Below the pieces are notes generated by a model. It made no database searches. It had not been told where the DNA came from and saw nothing but the letters and a program-made list of their open reading frames with translations. Positions 5,806 to 8,724 of a stretch of DNA of 8,724 bases are shown here, piece after piece. The position numbers and the translations under genes were made by a program. The DNA comes from Bdellovibrionales bacterium (GTDB lineage: Bacteria > Bdellovibrionota > Bdellovibrionia > Bdellovibrionales > JAMPXM01): positions 1 through 8,724 of the forward strand of contig SXSP01000375.1 in assembly GCA_005792225.1 (NCBI GenBank), written 5' to 3'. The number at the start of each line of letters is the position of its first letter. The stretch's first letter is position 1.

Positions 5806-6410
5806 ATTTCGCGGATGCGGCGGATCTCGTTGACGAGACCACGAAGACGAGAGACTGCCGTCTCTTGGCTCAAAGTGATCGCTTTGATGTTGCGTTCCTC
5901 TTTGACTTGGCTCTTCAGCTGACGGAGCGCGGAGCGGGCCCCCTCGATCGAAAAGCGATCCTGATAGAGGAGTTTCTTGATCATCATCGCCGTTTCAACG
6001 TCGCGACGACTGTAGACGCGCTGATTGTTCTTCGACTTGCGGGGGCGGAGCGTTTCGAATTCGCTCTCCCAGTAGCGAAGAACGTATTGCTTCACGCCGA
6101 CCATCTCGGCCGCTTCGCCGATCTTGAACGCCATCTTTTCGGGAATGGATTGAAGAGACGCAATCAAATCTTCGCCGGCTTCAAGGCGCGCATCCGGGAG
6201 CGACGCTTGAAGCATTTCGAGTTCTTCAGGAGTATCGAGACCAGAAAAAGAGTCAGCGACGGAATCAGCGGCAGGCTCAATGATCGTGTGTTTGCCGAGC
6301 GCAAACTCGATTTCGGGCACATCTCCGGTGACGGGCGCCGCGGGAGATTCGCTCGGCTTTTTTTCGTCGTTCTTCTCGTCAGCTTTCGACGAGTCGATCT
6401 CGTTATTCAT
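5796..6410 (-). CDS. MerR-family transcriptional regulator with acidic N-terminal extension
   Basis: A 204-residue putative DNA-binding regulator. The MerR winged-helix domain is unmistakable at about residues 93-165: FKIGEAAEMVGVKQYVLRYW is the helix-turn-helix with the family's RYWE sequence. It is followed by the wing RPRKSKNNQRVYSRRDVE and the helix with SIEGARSALRQL. Residues 168-204 are a charged helix likely to form the dimer coil; no effector-binding domain or metal-binding cysteines follow. The domain is normally at the very N-terminus in this family; here about 90 residues rich in Asp, Glu, Ser, Pro and Ala precede it and look largely disordered. The start ATG (6410) overlaps the ihfA stop within ATGAATAA, typical of coupled translation. 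An ATG at 6440 would add 10 residues but overlap ihfA by 38 nt. The short MerR proteins downstream of ihfA in other proteobacteria have unknown targets, and so does this one. Confidence 0.9.
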   Translation of the reverse strand: MNNEIDSSKADEKNDEKKPSESPAAPVTGDVPEIEFALGKHTIIEPAADSVADSFSGLDTPEELEMLQASLPDARLEAGEDLIASLQSIPEKMAFKIGEAAEMVGVKQYVLRYWESEFETLRPRKSKNNQRVYSRRDVETAMMIKKLLYQDRFSIEGARSALRQLKSQVKEERNIKAITLSQETAVSRLRGLVNEIRRIREIFA

Positions 6411-6708
6411 CGTCCTCGAGTCCGGTGATATCTTCACCATTGAGCATCGCCTTCAGTACTTGCGAAGGACGGAATGTGAGTACGCGGCGGGCGCTGATCT
6501 TGATCTGCTCGCCGGTCTGGGGATTGCGGCCGACGCGCTCGTTCTTTTCTCTCACGACGAAATTGCCGAAACCCGAGATCTTGACCTTGTCGCCTTTTGT
6601 TAAAACATCCTTCAGGCTCGAGAAGACCAACTCGACCAACTCCGAGGCTTCTTTCTTCGAGAATCCGATCTTCTGATAGACCTTCTCGACGATGTCAGCT
6701 TTGGTCAT
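6403..6708 (-). CDS. ihfA: Integration host factor alpha subunit
   Basis: IHF is a DNA-bending nucleoid protein; the alpha subunit normally pairs with IhfB and bends DNA sharply at specific sites in recombination, replication and transcription. The 101-residue reading starts MTKADIVEKVYQKIGFSKKEA, matching the E. coli IhfA N-terminus in length and pattern. SGFGNFVVREKNERVGRNPQ carries the HU/IHF signature and the beta-arm, with the intercalating Pro in RNPQTGE. It is followed by ISARRVLTFRPSQVLK, which resembles the alpha rather than the beta subunit. Position directly after pheT and before a MerR gene also supports alpha. An in-frame ATG at 6738 would add ten residues (MSGQNLGRST); neither start has a strong ribosome-binding site, so family length decided it. 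The C-terminus ends acidic (GLEDDE) and its stop overlaps the regulator's start codon. Confidence 0.93.
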   Translation of the reverse strand: MTKADIVEKVYQKIGFSKKEASELVELVFSSLKDVLTKGDKVKISGFGNFVVREKNERVGRNPQTGEQIKISARRVLTFRPSQVLKAMLNGEDITGLEDDE

Positions 6709-6807
6709 AGTTGAACGTCCAAGATTTTGACCGCTCATATTGTGCGCCCCGAGCCTTTCAGTTAAGTCTGCAAAAGTAATTCAGAATTAAGGCTACCAAG
6801 TCGTTCC

Positions 6808-6821
6808 CAAGTTTCAAGTTT
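6808..6821. repeat. Tandem 7-bp repeat in the pheT-ihfA gap
   Basis: Two adjacent copies of CAAGTTT (plus-strand reading), with a further CCAAGT-type echo just to the left (6795-6800 and about 6807-6812), lie 100 to 113 bp upstream of the ihfA start. This is the only patterned part of the gap and could be a regulator site for ihfA. No good promoter hexamers could be paired around it. Confidence 0.3.
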
Positions 6822-6834
6822 AAAAGGCGAACCT

Positions 6835-8724
6835 TTAGGCTCGGATCGTGACTCCCAGCTTCTGACTGACTGCATTCACAATCTTGTCGCGAAGCTCGTT
6901 GACGACCTGGTCTTGCAGAGTCGCGTCGCGCGCTTGAAACAAGAGTCGGAACGCAACCGACTTTTGTCCAGGCGCGAGATTCCCACCCTCGAAAACGTCA
7001 AAGACCCGAACTTCACGGAGCAACTCACCGGCGGTTTTCCGGATTTCGCCTTCGACGGCGGCCGCTTCGAGTTCGCGGGGCATGACGAACGCGATATCGC
7101 GATCGACGATCGGAAACTTCGAGATCGGCTGATACCGAGGCGAGCGCGGCTGACCCGCGAACAATCGATCGAGATTGAGTTCCGCGATCGCGCAAGTTTC
7201 TCGCACTTTAAACTCCTCACCTAAAACAGGATGAAGCGTTCCAACAAAGCCTAACGCTTTTCCTTCGACTTCTAGGCGCGCGGTCTGGCCGGGATGAACA
7301 AACTCTGGCACGTCACGTGCGGGAGCCTGAACCCACTTCCAGCGGTTTACACCGAGTTCACGAAGCATGTTCTCGATGACGCCCTTCAAGCGAAGGACGA
7401 CGGGCGCAGCATCGCCCTTCTGCCAAAGATCTTCGGGTGATCCCCAAAACGCGAAGGCGAGCCGGCCTTCTTGCGAATAAGCCCGAGCGCCGTCGTTTGA
7501 GCGATCGGCAAAATGCGCGAACCCGAGTTCGTAGAGTCGACCGAACGAATTTCCCTGGCGTGAGTTGTAAACAACGTTCTTTAGAAGTCCGGGAATGAGC
7601 GCGGTTCGCATGACGTTGATCTCTTCGTTCAACGGGTTCACGAGGGCCACGACATCGCTCGAAACTCTTAAACCTGATGTCTTCAGTTTTTCGACGTCGC
7701 CCAGAACTCGCGCCTGGTACGTGCGGCCGATGAACGCGTAATTCACCGCCTGAAAGCAGCCGTGACCCTGAAGGAGGCGGCGAACTTTTGACTCCATGAC
7801 GAACCCGAGATTGTGTTCCGCCGGATGAACCGCGAGCGGAGTGAGTGTCTCAGGGATGTGCTGGTAGCCGTGAAGACGTGCGTACTCCTCGACGAGATCC
7901 ATATCGACGGCGAGATCCCATCGGAACATCGGAGGAAGAACGCGCCAGACGGGACCGCGCTCGTTCTCACCCGCCTGATCGATGTTTGCACCTAGGCGTC
8001 TCATCCACTGTGTGAATTCAGCACCATCGACTTTGTAACCCATTCGATCTTCGACGACGGCGAGCGAAATCTCGATCGGCTCGCGACGAAGAGGATTGGG
8101 ATACTGATCATGAGGATTTCCGAGGATCTCCCCGCCCGCCACCTTTTGGATGAGCTGGGCCGCGCGATTGAGCGCGAGAGGCACGGCTTCGGGGTTCGTT
8201 CCGCGCGCGAAGCGGTACGACGAATCCGTTTCGATACCGAATTTGCGGGCCGTACGACGAACAGCCGCAGGCGTGAAGTAGGCCGATTCGATGAAGACCT
8301 CGGTCGTGTCGTCTTGAATTCCCGAATTTTTTCCGCCGATGATGCCGGCGAGCGCAACGGGGCGCTCAGCATCCCGAATCGTAAGTTCAGTCCCGTCGAG
8401 TTTCAGGTCGGTGCCGTCGAGGGTCGTGAAAGACTCTCCTTTCACGGCGCGATCGACGATCACCTGACGACCTTTGAGTTCGCGAACGTCGAAGGCGTGA
8501 AGCGGTTGACCGAGCTCCATCATGACGAAGTTCGTGACGTCGACGACGTTGTTGATGGAACCGAGTCCCACGCTCTCGAGGCGCTGTTTGAGCCAAGCGG
8601 GCGATGGTCCAACTTTTACTCCGCGGACACCACGACCTGCATATCGCGGGCACATTTCGGTTTCGCGAAGTTCGAGCGCCATTTGCTCTTTGGTAGATCC
8701 CGTCTCGCAAATACTCTCGATCGG
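6835..8724 (-). CDS. pheT: Phenylalanyl-tRNA synthetase beta subunit (N-terminus outside window)
   Basis: The beta chain of the alpha2beta2 PheRS that charges tRNA-Phe; the alpha subunit (pheS) holds the catalytic site and would be expected beyond the right edge. 629 residues are visible, against about 800 for the family, and the frame is open to the window end, so the N-terminal tRNA-binding (EMAP-like) domain is missing. Visible in order: the B3/B4 editing domain (CPRYAGRGVRGVKVGPSPAW, then VVDVTNFVMMELGQPLHAFD), the B5 domain around residues 212-300 (MFRWDLAVDMDLVEEYARLHGY), the catalytic-like core (NPLNEEINVMRTALIPGLLK, RLYELGFAH), and the C-terminal FDX-ACB anticodon-binding domain from about 530 (SKFPIVDRDIAF). 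It ends normally in TAA at 6835-6837. A 126-bp gap separates it from ihfA, longer than in enterobacteria, but no strong terminator lies between. Confidence 0.97.
   Translation of the reverse strand, partial: PIESICETGSTKEQMALELRETEMCPRYAGRGVRGVKVGPSPAWLKQRLESVGLGSINNVVDVTNFVMMELGQPLHAFDVRELKGRQVIVDRAVKGESFTTLDGTDLKLDGTELTIRDAERPVALAGIIGGKNSGIQDDTTEVFIESAYFTPAAVRRTARKFGIETDSSYRFARGTNPEAVPLALNRAAQLIQKVAGGEILGNPHDQYPNPLRREPIEISLAVVEDRMGYKVDGAEFTQWMRRLGANIDQAGENERGPVWRVLPPMFRWDLAVDMDLVEEYARLHGYQHIPETLTPLAVHPAEHNLGFVMESKVRRLLQGHGCFQAVNYAFIGRTYQARVLGDVEKLKTSGLRVSSDVVALVNPLNEEINVMRTALIPGLLKNVVYNSRQGNSFGRLYELGFAHFADRSNDGARAYSQEGRLAFAFWGSPEDLWQKGDAAPVVLRLKGVIENMLRELGVNRWKWVQAPARDVPEFVHPGQTARLEVEGKALGFVGTLHPVLGEEFKVRETCAIAELNLDRLFAGQPRSPRYQPISKFPIVDRDIAFVMPRELEAAAVEGEIRKTAGELLREVRVFDVFEGGNLAPGQKSVAFRLLFQARDATLQDQVVNELRDKIVNAVSQKLGVTIRA

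Noticed and set aside
6823..6836. AAAGG-TTCG-CCTTT hairpin at the pheT stop as a terminator
   Set aside because: Only a 5-bp stem with a short, broken T-run; too weak to claim.
1..8724. CRISPR array, transposase, phage integrase, toxin-antitoxin or defence genes
   Set aside because: Looked for on both strands; the only regular repeat is the coding minisatellite, and no att-like duplication of the tRNA 3' end was seen in the window.

Overview
The window (8,724 bp, roughly mid-50s % GC by eye) looks like ordinary chromosome of a Gram-negative proteobacterium. The block pheT–ihfA–merR followed by a tRNA-Pro(GGG) is the arrangement I know from gamma- and delta-type proteobacteria. An outer-membrane barrel, Sec signal peptides and an IHF alpha subunit fit the same reading. 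A predatory or delta-like lineage such as Bdellovibrionota would fit, but that is inference and the sequence does not fix the taxon.

Layout. On the + strand, positions 1-1190 hold the 3' two-thirds or more of a DHA2-type major facilitator exporter of MdtD type, with its N-terminus outside the window. A 276-bp non-coding leader with a 14-bp perfect palindrome follows. Then comes a secreted 652-residue protein (1467-3425) made of a signal peptide, a jelly-roll carbohydrate-binding-like domain, a Thr/Pro linker encoded by six 33-bp tandem repeats, and a right-handed parallel beta-helix. It ends at a strong intrinsic terminator (3456-3493).

Everything else is on the - strand, so the two halves converge near 3430-3660. 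Reading from the right edge: pheT (start outside the window), ihfA, a MerR-family regulator that overlaps ihfA by 8 nt and carries an unusual acidic N-terminal extension, a small outer-membrane barrel protein, and tRNA-Pro(GGG) with its own promoter-like sequence and a perfect bidirectional terminator. Last is an extended short-chain dehydrogenase/reductase (3664-4764), whose best ribosome-binding site points to a CTG start.

How the genes relate. pheT, ihfA, merR and the barrel gene are closely spaced and probably co-transcribed, linking translation (PheRS beta subunit), nucleoid architecture (IHF) and a regulator. A hairpin over the merR stop codon and the barrel gene's Shine-Dalgarno suggests translational coupling. 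The exporter, the beta-helix protein and the reductase have no visible functional link to this core.

I found no CRISPR array, transposase, prophage or defence system. The items most worth a second look are the extended MerR protein, the barrel gene placed between merR and the tRNA, the repeat-linked secreted beta-helix protein and the possible CTG start.
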